Source of the DNA: Protaetiibacter intestinalis
GTDB lineage: Bacteria > Actinomycetota > Actinomycetes > Actinomycetales > Microbacteriaceae
Reading direction: 5' to 3'
NCBI RefSeq assembly: GCF_003627075.1
Contig: NZ_CP032630.1
Span: forward strand, 2,480,001 to 2,544,000
DNA: 64,000 nt
Under the pieces are notes generated by a model that saw only the letters and a list, made by a program, of their open reading frames with translations, was not told where the DNA came from and made no database searches. Shown here piece after piece: positions 42,196-51,465 of this stretch (the stretch's first letter is position 1; every line of letters starts with the position of its first letter). A program made the translations under genes and the position numbers.

Positions 42196-43737
42196 ATGCC
42201 CGATACGACCGGACTGACCGCCTCCGAGCAGCTGATCGTGGGCGACGAGGATCTCGTCACCACCGGGCCCGACGGCGCCCGTGAGCTGCTCTCAGGCACC
42301 GGACCGACCCGCACCGAGACCGACTCGCTCGGCAGTCTCGAGATCCCGGCCGAGGTCTATTGGGGGGTGCATACCGCTCGCGCGCTCGTGAACTTCCCCA
42401 TCACGCGGCGCGCGATCTCGAACTACCCCGACCTCATCCGCGCCCTCGCCCGCGTGAAGCAGGCCGCCGCGCGGGCCAACCGCGAGCTCGGGGTGCTCGA
42501 CCCGGCGAAGGCCGACGTGATCGACGCCGTGTGCGAGCGCATCGTCGCGGGGGAGCTGCACGACCAGTTCGTCGTGGGCGTCATCCAGGGCGGCGCCGGC
42601 ACGAGCACCAACATGAACACCAACGAGGTGATCGCGAACGCGTGCCTCGAGGTGCTGGGCCACCCGAAGGGCGACTACGCCCACCTGCACCCCATCGACG
42701 ACGTCAACCGCAGCCAGTCGACGAACGACGTGTACCCGACGGCGATCAAGCTCGCGATGGTGTTCGGGGTGCTGCGGCTGCTCGAGGAGCACGCCAAGCT
42801 CACCGCGAGCTTCCGCGCGAAGGGGCGCGAGTTCGCCCACGTGCTCAAGGTCGGGCGCACCCAGCTGCAGGATGCCGTGCCGATGACGCTCGGCCAGGAG
42901 TTCGCGGGCTTCGCGACGACCCTCGCCGAGGACGAGGACCGGCTCTCCGAGGTCGTGCCGTGGCTCAACGAGATCAATCTCGGTGCGACGGCGATCGGCA
43001 CCGGCATCACGGCCGACCCGCGCTATGCGGAGGCCGTGCGCCGGCACCTCGAGGAGCTCACCGGCATCCCGCAGGAGACCGCGCCCGACCTCATCGAGGC
43101 GACCGCCGACGCGGGCATCTTCATGACGCTCTCGGGCACGCTCAAGCGCGCGGCCGTGAAGCTCTCGAAGGTGTGCAACGACCTGCGGCTGCTGTCGTCG
43201 GGCCCGCAGGCGGGGCTCGGCGAGATCCACCTCCCGGCCCGACAGGCCGGCAGCTCGATCATGCCCGGCAAGGTGAACCCGGTGATCCCCGAGGTCGTCA
43301 ACCAGGTCGCGTTCAGCGTCATCGGCGCGGATGCGACCGTCACGGCCGCCGCCGAGGGGGGTCAGCTGCAGCTCAACGCCTTCGAGCCGGTCATCGCGCA
43401 CTCGATCCTGCAGTCGCTCGCCTGGATGACGAACGCCTGCCGCACGCTGCGCATCAACTGCGTCGACGGGATCACCGCGAACGAGGCCCGGCTCGCCGGC
43501 CAGGTCGCCACGAGCGTCGGCGTCGTCACCGCCCTCACGCCGTACATCGGCTACACCGAGGCGGCGCACCTCGCGCACCTCGCGCTCACCACGAACGCCT
43601 CGATCGCCGACCTCGTCGTCGGCCACGGCCTCATGTCGCGCGAGGAGGTCGGGCGCGTGCTCGCCCCCGAGCGGCTCTCGGGCATCGTGCCGCCCACGGG
43701 GGCGATCCCGGTCGTGGTCGGCAAGATCGTGGAGTAG
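42196..43737 (+). CDS. aspA: Aspartate ammonia-lyase
   Basis: Converts L-aspartate to fumarate and ammonia. The 513-residue protein of the fumarase/aspartase superfamily has an N-terminal extension of about 40 residues. Then come PAEVYWGVHTARALVNFPI, GAGTSTNMNTNEVIAN, NRSQSTNDVYPTAIKL, VGRTQLQDAVPMTLGQEF, and the superfamily signature GSSIMPGKVNPVIPEVVNQVAF with the catalytic Ser. The EVVNQVAFSVIG continuation favours aspartase over fumarase, but this is a family inference. AAGGAGA precedes ATG 42196. TAGACT near 42160 may be the -10 box. Confidence 0.9.
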   Translation: MPDTTGLTASEQLIVGDEDLVTTGPDGARELLSGTGPTRTETDSLGSLEIPAEVYWGVHTARALVNFPITRRAISNYPDLIRALARVKQAAARANRELGVLDPAKADVIDAVCERIVAGELHDQFVVGVIQGGAGTSTNMNTNEVIANACLEVLGHPKGDYAHLHPIDDVNRSQSTNDVYPTAIKLAMVFGVLRLLEEHAKLTASFRAKGREFAHVLKVGRTQLQDAVPMTLGQEFAGFATTLAEDEDRLSEVVPWLNEINLGATAIGTGITADPRYAEAVRRHLEELTGIPQETAPDLIEATADAGIFMTLSGTLKRAAVKLSKVCNDLRLLSSGPQAGLGEIHLPARQAGSSIMPGKVNPVIPEVVNQVAFSVIGADATVTAAAEGGQLQLNAFEPVIAHSILQSLAWMTNACRTLRINCVDGITANEARLAGQVATSVGVVTALTPYIGYTEAAHLAHLALTTNASIADLVVGHGLMSREEVGRVLAPERLSGIVPPTGAIPVVVGKIVE

Positions 43738-43747
43738 CGGGCGGGAC

Positions 43748-45271
43748 TCACCCCGGGGTGCGCTCCCAGCGCACCTCGGCGGGGGACTTGTCGAAGCGCC
43801 AGCCGCGCCAGACGGGATGCCGCAGGCGGCCGTCGGGGGTCGACTCGCCGTACTCGACTTCGCCGACGAGCGCGGGCGTCACCCAGTGGGCGTCGCGCGC
43901 GTCCTCGGCGGGCACGCCGTCGAGCGCGGGGGCGTGGATCGCGAGGGCGTCGAGCCGCTCGCGCACCCGCGTGAGCTCGCGGTCGCGGAAGCCGCTGCCG
44001 ACCCGGCCGGCGTAGCGGAGGCGTCCCGCGGCATCCGGGATGCCGACGAGCAGCGAGCCGATCGTGTCGGCGCGCGCCCCGTTGCCGGTGCGCCAGCCCG
44101 CGACGACGACCTCCTGGGCGCGGGTGTGCTTGAGCTTGAGCCAGTCGCGGCTGCGTCGGCCCTCCCGGTAGGGCGAGTCGGCGCGCTTCGCCATCACCCC
44201 CTCGAGCCCGAGCTCGCGACTCGTGGCGAGGGCGTCGTCCAGCCCGTCGCCCGCCGCGGGCGGCACCCGCACGAGCGCGTTGCCGCGGACGAGTTCCTCG
44301 AGCCGCGCGCGCCGCTCGGTGTAGGGGAGTGCGGTGAGCGATCGACCGCCCTCCTCCAGCATGTCGAAGACGTAGTACTCGACTCCCACGACGCGTCGGG
44401 CGCGGTCCACGTCCCGGGGATTGGTGAGTCCCGCACGCTGCTGGATGCGGGCGAAGCGGGGCACCCCGTGCTCATCCGGGGCGACGATCTCGCCGTCGAG
44501 CACGGCGTCGCCGCGCACGGCATCCGCGAGCACCGCGAGCTCGGGGAAGGTGGGGGTGAGGTCGAGGCCGTTGCGGGAGGTGAGCGTCACCTCGTCGCCC
44601 GAGATGCGGGCGATCGCCCGGAAGCCGTCCCACTTCATCTCGAAGCGCCATCCGGTCTTCCCCCGCAGCTCGGCGGGCTCGGCGGCGGTCGCGAGCATGG
44701 GGTGCACGACGCCCGCGACCTGCTTGCGCGAGCCGACGACGGTCTTGCCGCGGCGGAGGCCCCGGCCGGGCGACGTCGAGGGCGGCCTGCGGTACGGCTC
44801 GTCGCCGGCATGCTCCGGGTGCGGTGTCTGATCCTTCATGAGGTGGATGAGCCACTGCGGCTTGGCGTCGTCCCCGCCCGTGCGGATGAGGGCGAGCCGG
44901 TGGTCGCCGTGGTTCCGGCCGTGGATGGTGACGATGATCTCCTGCCCGTCCCGCCACTTCTCGAGGTCGTACGTGCCGGTGTCCCAGATCGTGACGGTGC
45001 CCGCACCGTACGCGCCCCGCGGGATGGTGCCCTCGAAGGAGCCGTACTCGAGCGGGTGGTCCTCCGTCTGCACCGCGAGGTGGTTGACGCCCGGATCGGT
45101 GGGGAGGCCCTTCGGCAGCGCCCACGACACGAGCACGCCGTCGTGCTCGAGCCGGAAGTCGTGGTGCAGGCGGGTGGCGTGGTGCTCCTGGATGACGAAC
45201 ATCGGCTCGGCGGCCCGGCTCGCCGCATCCGCGCCGCCCATCGGCTCGGGCGTCTTCGCGGCGTCGCGCAT
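43748..45271 (-). CDS. ligD: LigD phosphoesterase-ligase (NHEJ DNA ligase)
   Basis: Seals DNA ends in bacterial non-homologous end joining. In 507 residues, the N-terminal 3'-phosphoesterase domain (about 20-165) shows FVIQEHHATRLHHDFRLEHDGVLVSWALPKG and EYGSFEGTIPRGAYGAG. The ATP-dependent ligase domain follows with the adenylation Lys in FEMKWDGFRAIA, LDGEIVAPDE and EGVMAKRADSPYREGRRSRDWLKLK, and an OB-fold at the end. It lies 31 bases after the separate polymerase gene. Long LigD proteins fuse all three domains, so this is a split form. Confidence 0.95.
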   Translation of the reverse strand: MRDAAKTPEPMGGADAASRAAEPMFVIQEHHATRLHHDFRLEHDGVLVSWALPKGLPTDPGVNHLAVQTEDHPLEYGSFEGTIPRGAYGAGTVTIWDTGTYDLEKWRDGQEIIVTIHGRNHGDHRLALIRTGGDDAKPQWLIHLMKDQTPHPEHAGDEPYRRPPSTSPGRGLRRGKTVVGSRKQVAGVVHPMLATAAEPAELRGKTGWRFEMKWDGFRAIARISGDEVTLTSRNGLDLTPTFPELAVLADAVRGDAVLDGEIVAPDEHGVPRFARIQQRAGLTNPRDVDRARRVVGVEYYVFDMLEEGGRSLTALPYTERRARLEELVRGNALVRVPPAAGDGLDDALATSRELGLEGVMAKRADSPYREGRRSRDWLKLKHTRAQEVVVAGWRTGNGARADTIGSLLVGIPDAAGRLRYAGRVGSGFRDRELTRVRERLDALAIHAPALDGVPAEDARDAHWVTPALVGEVEYGESTPDGRLRHPVWRGWRFDKSPAEVRWERTPG

Positions 45272-45302
45272 TGAGCGGTAGGTGCCGAGCCGCGCGTCGA
45301 CC

Positions 45303-46223
45303 TCAGCGCCCAGGTGGATGGCTCGCCGAGAGTTCGGCGAGCGGATCCCCCTTCTTCCGAAGGCGTTCGAGCACCTCGCCGAACTCGAGCTGGCGCAGCG
45401 TCGGCGAGGAGAGCTCGCGCCAGGTGCGGGGCGCCGCGACGGTCGGCCGCAGCCTGCCGCGCAGCGAGTACGGCACGATCGTCGTCTTGCTGCCGTTGTT
45501 CTGGCTCCAGTCGAGCAGCACCTTGCCGCCGCGGATCGCCTTCTTCATGTCGCTCACGACGAGCTCCGGGTGGTCGGCCTCGAGCGCGCGGGCGAGCTCG
45601 TGCGCGATCGCCGAGATCTGGTCGCTCGAGCGGCTGCCGTCGAGCGCCGCGTACAGGTGGATGCCCTTGCTGCCGCTCGTGACGGGCATCGGGTCGAGCC
45701 CGATGTCGGTGAGGATCTCGCGCACGAGCTTCGCGACCTCGACGCACTCGGGAAGGCCCGCGCCCTCGCCCGGATCGAGGTCGAGCACCATGCGGTCGGG
45801 GTTCCGGCGGGCACCGCGCGGACCGAAGCGCCACTGCGGCACGTGCAGCTCGAGCGCGTTCTGCTGGGCGATCCAGACGAGCGTCGCCAGGTCGTCGACG
45901 AGCGGGTAGCTGTTGACGTGGTCGGCGTGCTGGATCTCGCGGCGTGCGATCCAGGCGGGCGCCGAATCCGGCAGGTTCTTCTCGAAGAACACCTGCCCGG
46001 GTTTGTCGGCGGTGCCGACGCCCGAGACCCACCGTTTGCGGGTCGCGGGGCGGTCCTTCGCGTGCGGGATGAGGAACTCGGCCACGCGCGTGTAGTAGTC
46101 GATCACCTCGGCCTTCGTCGTGCCCGTCTCCGGGTACATGACCTTGTCGAGGCTCGTGAGCCGCAGCCGGTGACCGCCGACGCTCACGTACTGCTCGGCG
46201 GACGGATCGCGCGGGGGCGTCAT
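45303..46223 (-). CDS. ligD: LigD polymerase domain (NHEJ primase/polymerase)
   Basis: The archaeo-eukaryotic primase-like polymerase that fills gaps and adds ribonucleotides at breaks. 306 residues: LTSLDKVMYPETGTTKAEVIDYY at the N terminus, PVTSGSKGIHLYAAL, metal-binding Asp pair in MVLDLDPGEG, and DWSQNNGSKTTIVPYSLRGR, all standard for LigD polymerase. TAGGGT lies six bases before the ATG on this strand, so it is probably leaderless. It diverges from ku and precedes the ligase gene, a complete NHEJ locus. Confidence 0.95.
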   Translation of the reverse strand: MTPPRDPSAEQYVSVGGHRLRLTSLDKVMYPETGTTKAEVIDYYTRVAEFLIPHAKDRPATRKRWVSGVGTADKPGQVFFEKNLPDSAPAWIARREIQHADHVNSYPLVDDLATLVWIAQQNALELHVPQWRFGPRGARRNPDRMVLDLDPGEGAGLPECVEVAKLVREILTDIGLDPMPVTSGSKGIHLYAALDGSRSSDQISAIAHELARALEADHPELVVSDMKKAIRGGKVLLDWSQNNGSKTTIVPYSLRGRLRPTVAAPRTWRELSSPTLRQLEFGEVLERLRKKGDPLAELSASHPPGR

Positions 46224-46299
46224 CCGGGCACCCTATCCCCGCGCAGCGGGCGATTCAACGGGGGTTCACACTGTCCACATTCGGTGGGACGATGACGGG

Positions 46300-47124
46300 A
46301 TGCGCTCCATCTGGAAGGGCTCGCTCAGCTTCGGGCTCGTCAACGTGCCCGTGAAGCTGTACTCCGCCACCGAGGACCACGATGTGCCACTGCACCAGGT
46401 GCACGACGCGGACGGCGGACGCATCCGCTACAAGCGGATCTGCGAGCTCGACGGCGAGACGGTCGACTACGAGCACATCGCGAAGGCGTACGTCGACGGC
46501 GACCAGACCGTCATCCTCACTGACGACGACTTCGCGGCGCTGCCCGTCGAGCGCTCGCGCGACATCGACGTCGTCGAGTTCGTGCCGACCGCCCAGATCG
46601 ACCCGATCATGTTCGAGAAGAGCTACTACCTCTCGCCCGACTCGAAGTCGACGAAGGCCTACGTGCTGCTCATGCGCACACTCGAGGAGTCGGACCGCAC
46701 CGCGATCGTGAAGTTCGCGCTGCGGCAGAAGACCCGACTGGCGGCACTGCGGGTGCGCGACGGCGTGCTCACGATGCAGACGCTGCTCTGGGACGACGAG
46801 GTGCGCGAGGCCCGCTTCCCGGAGCTCGACGAGACCCCGAAGATCACGGACGCGGAGCTGAAGATGTCGAAGCAGCTCGTCGAGAGCTTCGCCTCCGACT
46901 TCGAGCCGGAGAAGTTCACCGACGACTACCAGGAGCAGCTGCGCACCCTCGTCGAGGCGAAGCTCGAGCAGGGCGACGCACTCGACACGGAGGCCACCTT
47001 CGGTCGGCAGGCGGAGGCCGGGGGAGAGGTGCTCGACCTCATGGAGGCGCTCAAGCGCTCCGTCGAGAAGCGCCGCGGGTCGGCCCCCGCCAAGAAGAAG
47101 CCCGCCAAGCGCTCCGCCGGCTGA
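46300..47124 (+). CDS. ku: Ku DNA end-binding protein
   Basis: Homodimeric Ku rings load on double-strand ends and recruit LigD. The 274-residue protein begins MRSIWKGSLSFGLVNVPVKLYSAT and has the bridge and core pattern (IRYKRICELDGETVDYEHIAKAY, FEKSYYLSPDSKSTKAYVLLMRTLEE, VKFALRQKTRLAALR), ending in a lysine-rich tail (KKKPAKRSAG) typical of actinobacterial Ku. GACGAT lies six bases before the ATG, a weak leaderless pattern. It diverges from the two ligD genes. Confidence 0.97.
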   Translation: MRSIWKGSLSFGLVNVPVKLYSATEDHDVPLHQVHDADGGRIRYKRICELDGETVDYEHIAKAYVDGDQTVILTDDDFAALPVERSRDIDVVEFVPTAQIDPIMFEKSYYLSPDSKSTKAYVLLMRTLEESDRTAIVKFALRQKTRLAALRVRDGVLTMQTLLWDDEVREARFPELDETPKITDAELKMSKQLVESFASDFEPEKFTDDYQEQLRTLVEAKLEQGDALDTEATFGRQAEAGGEVLDLMEALKRSVEKRRGSAPAKKKPAKRSAG

Positions 47125-47144
47125 GCCCCTGACACACTGGAGGC

Positions 47145-47951
47145 ATGCAGCAGCCCGTCGCCGCCTGGTCGCGACGCGCGCTCGTCCCCGCGTCCGGGGT
47201 CGCCGCATCCGCGCTCGTGCTGTTCGGCTTCCAGCTGCCCGGCTGGGGGCACCTGCTGCTCGTCGCGTCCGTCGGCCTCGCGTGGTGGCTCGACCGCGAA
47301 CTCGGCGCCGATCTGACCCTCATCGGGGTCGGCATCGCGATCGTCTCCGCGACCTCCGTCGAGGCGGACGTCGCCTGGGGCGCATTCTTCCGGATCGGCA
47401 CGGTGCTCGCGCTCGCCGTCGCGGTGCCGTTCGTGCTCGACCGCTTCCTGCTGCGGCGGCGCGCCATCACCTTCCCGTGGCGCAGTCGCGAGAAGAAGAC
47501 CCGGCTCGAGATCGCCTACCTGGTCGCGGTGCCGCTGCTCGGCTGGCTCATCCTGCCCTTCTACTTCATCCGCTCGGGCGCGTACCTCAACTGGCCGCAC
47601 ATCACCGACCTCTCCGAGCTGCTGCGCTTCCTCGTCGGCGTCATCGCGGTCGGCACCTGGGACGAGCTGTTCTTCATCTGCACGTGCTTCGCCCTGCTGC
47701 GGCGGCATATGCCGGTCTGGCCGGCGAACCTCGTGCAGGCGGTGATCTTCGTGTCGTTCCTGTGGGAGCTCGGCTACCGTGCCTGGGGCCCGCTGCTGAC
47801 CTTCCCGTTCGCCCTGCTGCAGGGCTACCTCTTCGCCCGCACCCGCTCGCTCGGCTACGTGCTCTCGGTGCACCTGCTGTTCGACGCGATCGTGTTCCTC
47901 GCGATCGTGCACGCGCACAACCCCGGCTGGATCCCGATCTTCGTCTACTGA
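47145..47951 (+). CDS. CPBP (CAAX/Abi-like) membrane protein with altered motif
   Basis: A 268-residue protein with about eight hydrophobic segments. The region GTWDELFFICTCFALLRRH corresponds to motif 1 of CPBP intramembrane proteases (EExxxR), and HLLFDAIVFL resembles the later His motif. But the first Glu is Asp and the Arg is missing at its usual place, so protease activity is uncertain. CACACT lies six bases before the ATG. It may be unrelated to the adjacent ku gene. Confidence 0.65.
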   Translation: MQQPVAAWSRRALVPASGVAASALVLFGFQLPGWGHLLLVASVGLAWWLDRELGADLTLIGVGIAIVSATSVEADVAWGAFFRIGTVLALAVAVPFVLDRFLLRRRAITFPWRSREKKTRLEIAYLVAVPLLGWLILPFYFIRSGAYLNWPHITDLSELLRFLVGVIAVGTWDELFFICTCFALLRRHMPVWPANLVQAVIFVSFLWELGYRAWGPLLTFPFALLQGYLFARTRSLGYVLSVHLLFDAIVFLAIVHAHNPGWIPIFVY

Positions 47952-47957
47952 CCCGTC

Positions 47958-48224
47958 CTAGTGGTGGCGGATGAGGTCGATCAGCTGCGCCTTGGTCTTG
48001 CCCGAGTAGCCGGTGATGCCGAGCTCCTTCGCGCGCGAGCGCAACTGCGGCACCGTGCGCTCGTCGAGGTCGGTCGCCTTCCCGCCCTTCCGCCCGACGG
48101 ACTTCCCGCCGCGCGCCGCGACCGCGTTCGAGATCCGGGCGGCCTTCTCCTTGCTGTCGCCCTCATCCCGCAGCTTCTCGTAGAGCTCCGGGTTCTTGAG
48201 CGAGTCGTTCCGTGATCCGGGCAT
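47958..48224 (-). CDS. Small basic protein with Rho N-terminal-like (SAP-like) domain
   Basis: An 88-residue protein. The first half (SRNDSLKNPELYEKLRDEGDSKEKAARISNAVAARGG) is a stress/plasmid-type charged motif seen in many actinobacterial and proteobacterial small proteins; the end (LRSRAKELGITGYSGKTKAQLIDLIRHH) is a helix-extended-loop-helix of the Rho N-terminal type, likely binding nucleic acid. GGAAGGGGG stands before ATG 48224; a longer start at 48242 is possible. Confidence 0.75.
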   Translation of the reverse strand: MPGSRNDSLKNPELYEKLRDEGDSKEKAARISNAVAARGGKSVGRKGGKATDLDERTVPQLRSRAKELGITGYSGKTKAQLIDLIRHH

Positions 48225-48305
48225 GAGAGCCCCCTTCCGCATCGCCTCCAGCCCACCCCCTCAGGGGCGGAGCCTCAAGGGGGTTCCGCATCCGGGGCGG
48301 GCGTG

Positions 48306-49331
48306 CTACTCGTCGGTGCGCTCGCGGATGCGGCGGGCCTCCGCGACGTCGGCGTCGTGACGGCTGGCGATCCAGTGGTTGCGGCGGGTGTCGCGCACCG
48401 GCAGGCGCACGAGCTCCGCGGCGTCGATGCCGCGCGCGAGCTGCCGCAGCCGCACGAACTCGGCGTCGAGCTCGGCTCCCGCGACGAGGGCGAGATTGCC
48501 GAGGTAGCCCCACAGCAGGGCGACGAGGAGGGTGCCGATCGAGCCGTAGATCGCCCCGTAGGCGCCGACGAGGCTCACGTAGAGCGCGTAGCCGCCGGTC
48601 GCGACCGCCCAGACCGCGATCGCGAAGACCGAGCCGACGCTCGCCCAGATGGTGCGCTGGTGGCGCACGTTCGGCGTGAGCGTGTAGAGCAGGGCGACCG
48701 CCAGCACGAGCACCGCGAGCAGCACCGGCCACCGCAGCACCGCCCACACGGTCGTCACGGCGGGCGCGATGCCGCGTTCCCCCAGGATGTCGTCGACGGC
48801 CGTCGGCGTCGAGAGCAGCGTCGCAGCGGCGATCGTGGCGAGCACGACGAGCGCGGCGGCGACGAGCAGCATCCGGGCCCGGAAGGCCCAGAACGGCCGC
48901 CCCTCCTGCACCTCGTAGACGGCGTTCACGGCGCGGCCGAAGGCCGTCGCATAGCCGGAGACCGTCCACACGAGCAGCACGAGGGCGATCGCGAGCGCGA
49001 CCCCCGCGTTCTCGAGGCGCAGCAGCTGCCCGACCGGCGCCGCGAGCGACTCGGCCACGTCGTCCGGCAGCAGCGTGCGCGCGATCGCCACGAGGTCCTC
49101 GACCGCGCGTTCGCGGTCGCTCGCGAGCGCGAAGGCGGATGCCACGGCGAGCGCCGCCGGGAAGGCCGCGACCGCCGTGAAGAAGGTGAGCGCCGCCGCC
49201 GCGTCGACGCCGCGGTGGCGCACGAAGCCGTGCCACGCGCGTCGCACCGCGAGGCGCCAGCTCCCCGGGGGCAGCCGCGTCGGGCGTCCCGGGTCGCCCG
49301 GGTCGAGGGCACGCCGCAGCTCCTCGTCCAT
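48306..49331 (-). CDS. YihY/BrkB family membrane protein
   Basis: A 341-residue protein with six membrane segments. Family features: AWHGFVRHRGVDAAAALTFFTAVAAFPAAL at the start (the conserved xAAALTxxxxxxxFP region), an ATAFGRAVNAVYEVQEGRPFW middle and YGSIGTLLVALLWGYLGNLALVAGAELDAE near the end. Often called ribonuclease BN by mistake; the true function is unclear. It overlaps the gene before it by one base (TGATG). Confidence 0.9.
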   Translation of the reverse strand: MDEELRRALDPGDPGRPTRLPPGSWRLAVRRAWHGFVRHRGVDAAAALTFFTAVAAFPAALAVASAFALASDRERAVEDLVAIARTLLPDDVAESLAAPVGQLLRLENAGVALAIALVLLVWTVSGYATAFGRAVNAVYEVQEGRPFWAFRARMLLVAAALVVLATIAAATLLSTPTAVDDILGERGIAPAVTTVWAVLRWPVLLAVLVLAVALLYTLTPNVRHQRTIWASVGSVFAIAVWAVATGGYALYVSLVGAYGAIYGSIGTLLVALLWGYLGNLALVAGAELDAEFVRLRQLARGIDAAELVRLPVRDTRRNHWIASRHDADVAEARRIRERTDE

Positions 49332-49828
49332 CAGAGGGGGGAGCGCATCCGGATCCGCACCGCGGCGGGCATCGCGAACCATGCGATCACCCCGCCCGCG
49401 AGCACCACCCCGCCCGCGACGAAGCCCGCCGGATGCCCCGCGACCATGTCGAAGATGAGCATCGCGGTGCCCGCCAGGGTCAGCAGCACCGCGGCGAGGG
49501 TCGCGATGAGGATGCTGTTCGCCACGTGCACGATCTGCGGCTTCGCACGGCGCCGGAACAGCGCCCGGTGCATCCCGACCGGGGTGAGCGCGAGCAGCGT
49601 CGCGATCGCCGCGAGGCTCACGAGCACGAGGTAGACGGTGACCTGGTAGTGGTCGAGCTCGTCGAAGCGCTGCTGGAACGCCACCGTCAGCAGGAAGCCG
49701 GTGAGGATCTGCGTACCCGTCTGCACGACGCGCAGCTCCTGCAGGATCTCGTTCCAGTTGCGGTCGAGGCGCTCGGTCTCCGTCTCGTCCCGCCCGTCGC
49801 CGGGGAGGGCGTCGTCGTCAGCGGCCAT
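49331..49828 (-). CDS. DUF6328 family membrane protein
   Basis: A 165-residue protein with four hydrophobic segments after a charged N terminus. The stretch NWNEILQELRVVQTGTQILTGFLLTVAFQQRF is typical of DUF6328. TAGCAT (minus strand 49840-49835) lies six bases before the ATG, so it is probably leaderless and drives the YihY gene too. Function unknown. Confidence 0.85.
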   Translation of the reverse strand: MAADDDALPGDGRDETETERLDRNWNEILQELRVVQTGTQILTGFLLTVAFQQRFDELDHYQVTVYLVLVSLAAIATLLALTPVGMHRALFRRRAKPQIVHVANSILIATLAAVLLTLAGTAMLIFDMVAGHPAGFVAGGVVLAGGVIAWFAMPAAVRIRMRSPL

Positions 49829-49863
49829 GGGGGCATGCTACGACCCCCGGCGGATCCGGGGCC

Positions 49864-49901
49864 GCCCCGTTGCCGGGCGCCGGGTGGCCTGCTAACGGGG
49901 C
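49864..49901. terminator. Hairpin over the stop of the AdaA-AlkA gene
   Basis: GCCCCGTT (49864-49871) pairs with AACGGGGC (49894-49901) around 22 bases; inner GC pairs are possible. The right arm overlaps the stop codon of the minus-strand gene. A plausible terminator for it, without T-run. Confidence 0.4.
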
Positions 49902-51370
49902 GTGCTCGCGGGGCGTGGGCTGCCGGCGCGCCACAGGTGCAGGGCGGCGTAGCTGCGCCAGGGGGACCACGCCTCGGCGTGCGCCGCGAGGGTGCGTCGC
50001 TCGCCGGGGAGGCCGAGGGCGGAGGCCGAACGTCGGATGACGAGGTCGTCCACGGGCAGCACGTCGGGGGATCCCAGGATGTGCATCGCGAGGAAGTCGG
50101 CCGTCCACGGGCCGATGCCGCGCTGGGCGAGGAGCGCCCGACGGAACTCCATCGCCGGCATCCCGATGTCGAGCACGAGCCGACCCTCCGCGAGCTCCTC
50201 CGCGACGCCGACGATGGCGTCGATGCGGCCCGCCGGCCCGCGCAGCACCTCGCGCCCGCGCTCCGCGATGACGGCGGCGGACGGGAACCCGCCGTCGCCG
50301 AGCGCGGCGACGAGCCTGCCGAGCACGGTGCGGGCGGCGGGGACCGAGATCTGCTGGCCGAGCAGCGTGCGGAACAGCGCCTCCTCGGGGTCGAAGGCGC
50401 CCGCGATCCGGATGCCCGGCACCGCCGCGACGAGCGGCCCGAGCGCGGGGTCGGCGGCGAGTGCGACGTCGATGGCCGACGCGTCGGCGTCCAGATCGAA
50501 GGCGCGTCGGATGCGCGCGACCGCGGCCGTCACGTCGGACAGCCGCGTGAGGCGCACGGTGCACAGCAGTCCGGGCCCCGCCGGGTCGACGCGCACCTCG
50601 AGCGCACCGGGGCCGCCCGGAAGGGCCAGCGGGCGGCGGAGCTGGGCGCCGTCAGCGCTCTCGAGCCCCGGGATGGCATGGCGTGCGAAGTAGTCGAACA
50701 GCCCGGCGCGGTCGATGGGCTCGCGCGCCGGGAGGCGCAGCGTGAGGGTACCCGTGTCGCCGGTCGCGGCGGTCGGCGCGCCGACGCCACGGCGGCTCAG
50801 GGCACGGAGCTCGGTGGGGGTCGCACGGTAGACCTCCGCGATGGTCTCGTTGAACTGCCGCAGGCTGCCGAAACCGGACGCGAACGCGATGTCGGCGACC
50901 GGCAGCTCGGTCGCGGCGAGCAGGGTGCGCGCCGTCTGCGCGCGATGGGCGCGGGCGAGCGCGAGCGGCCCGGCGCCGAGTTCGGCCGTCAGCACCCGCG
51001 TGAGGTGCCGGCTCGAGTAGCCGAGCCGGGTGGCCAGGCCCTCGACGCCCTCCCGGTCGACGACGCCGTCCTGCACGAGCCGCATGGCGCGCGCGGCGAG
51101 GTCGTCGCGCAGGTTCCAGTCGGGGGAGCCGGGCACGGCGTCCGGCTGGCAGCGCTTGCAGGCCCGCAGCCCGGCCTCGTGCGCGGCGGCGGCGGTGCGG
51201 TAGAAGCTCACATTGCCGGGCTTGGGGGTCATCGCGGGGCAGCTCGGCCGGCAGTAGATGCCCGTCGAGTGCACGCCCACGATGAACTGCCCGTCGAAGC
51301 GCGCATCGCGCGAGGCGACCGCGGCGTACCGCCGCGAGAACTCCGCCGCATCCGCCGCATCCGCCCGCAT
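49892..51370 (-). CDS. AdaA-AlkA fusion: alkylation sensor and 3-methyladenine glycosylase
   Basis: A 492-residue DNA repair protein. Residues about 15-80 form the Ada zinc/methyl-acceptor domain with Cys40, Cys44, Cys71 and Cys74 (GVHSTGIYCRPSCPA and ACKRCQP); Cys40 corresponds to the methyl-triester acceptor. An AraC-type helix-turn-helix follows (about 90-190). The rest (about 205-485) is an AlkA-type glycosylase with the helix-hairpin-helix (AQRGIGPWTADFLAMHILG) and catalytic Asp after it. It probably senses phosphotriester damage and both activates genes and removes 3-methyladenine. Confidence 0.93.
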   Translation of the reverse strand: MRADAADAAEFSRRYAAVASRDARFDGQFIVGVHSTGIYCRPSCPAMTPKPGNVSFYRTAAAAHEAGLRACKRCQPDAVPGSPDWNLRDDLAARAMRLVQDGVVDREGVEGLATRLGYSSRHLTRVLTAELGAGPLALARAHRAQTARTLLAATELPVADIAFASGFGSLRQFNETIAEVYRATPTELRALSRRGVGAPTAATGDTGTLTLRLPAREPIDRAGLFDYFARHAIPGLESADGAQLRRPLALPGGPGALEVRVDPAGPGLLCTVRLTRLSDVTAAVARIRRAFDLDADASAIDVALAADPALGPLVAAVPGIRIAGAFDPEEALFRTLLGQQISVPAARTVLGRLVAALGDGGFPSAAVIAERGREVLRGPAGRIDAIVGVAEELAEGRLVLDIGMPAMEFRRALLAQRGIGPWTADFLAMHILGSPDVLPVDDLVIRRSASALGLPGERRTLAAHAEAWSPWRSYAALHLWRAGSPRPASTPR

Positions 51371-51465
51371 CCCCTCACCCTGCCACGCCCCGCCCCCTCC
51401 TCCCAGCGGAAATCGGACACGACCTCCGTGGCATGGCTTCCGCCGCGCCTCGATACGCTCGGGGG

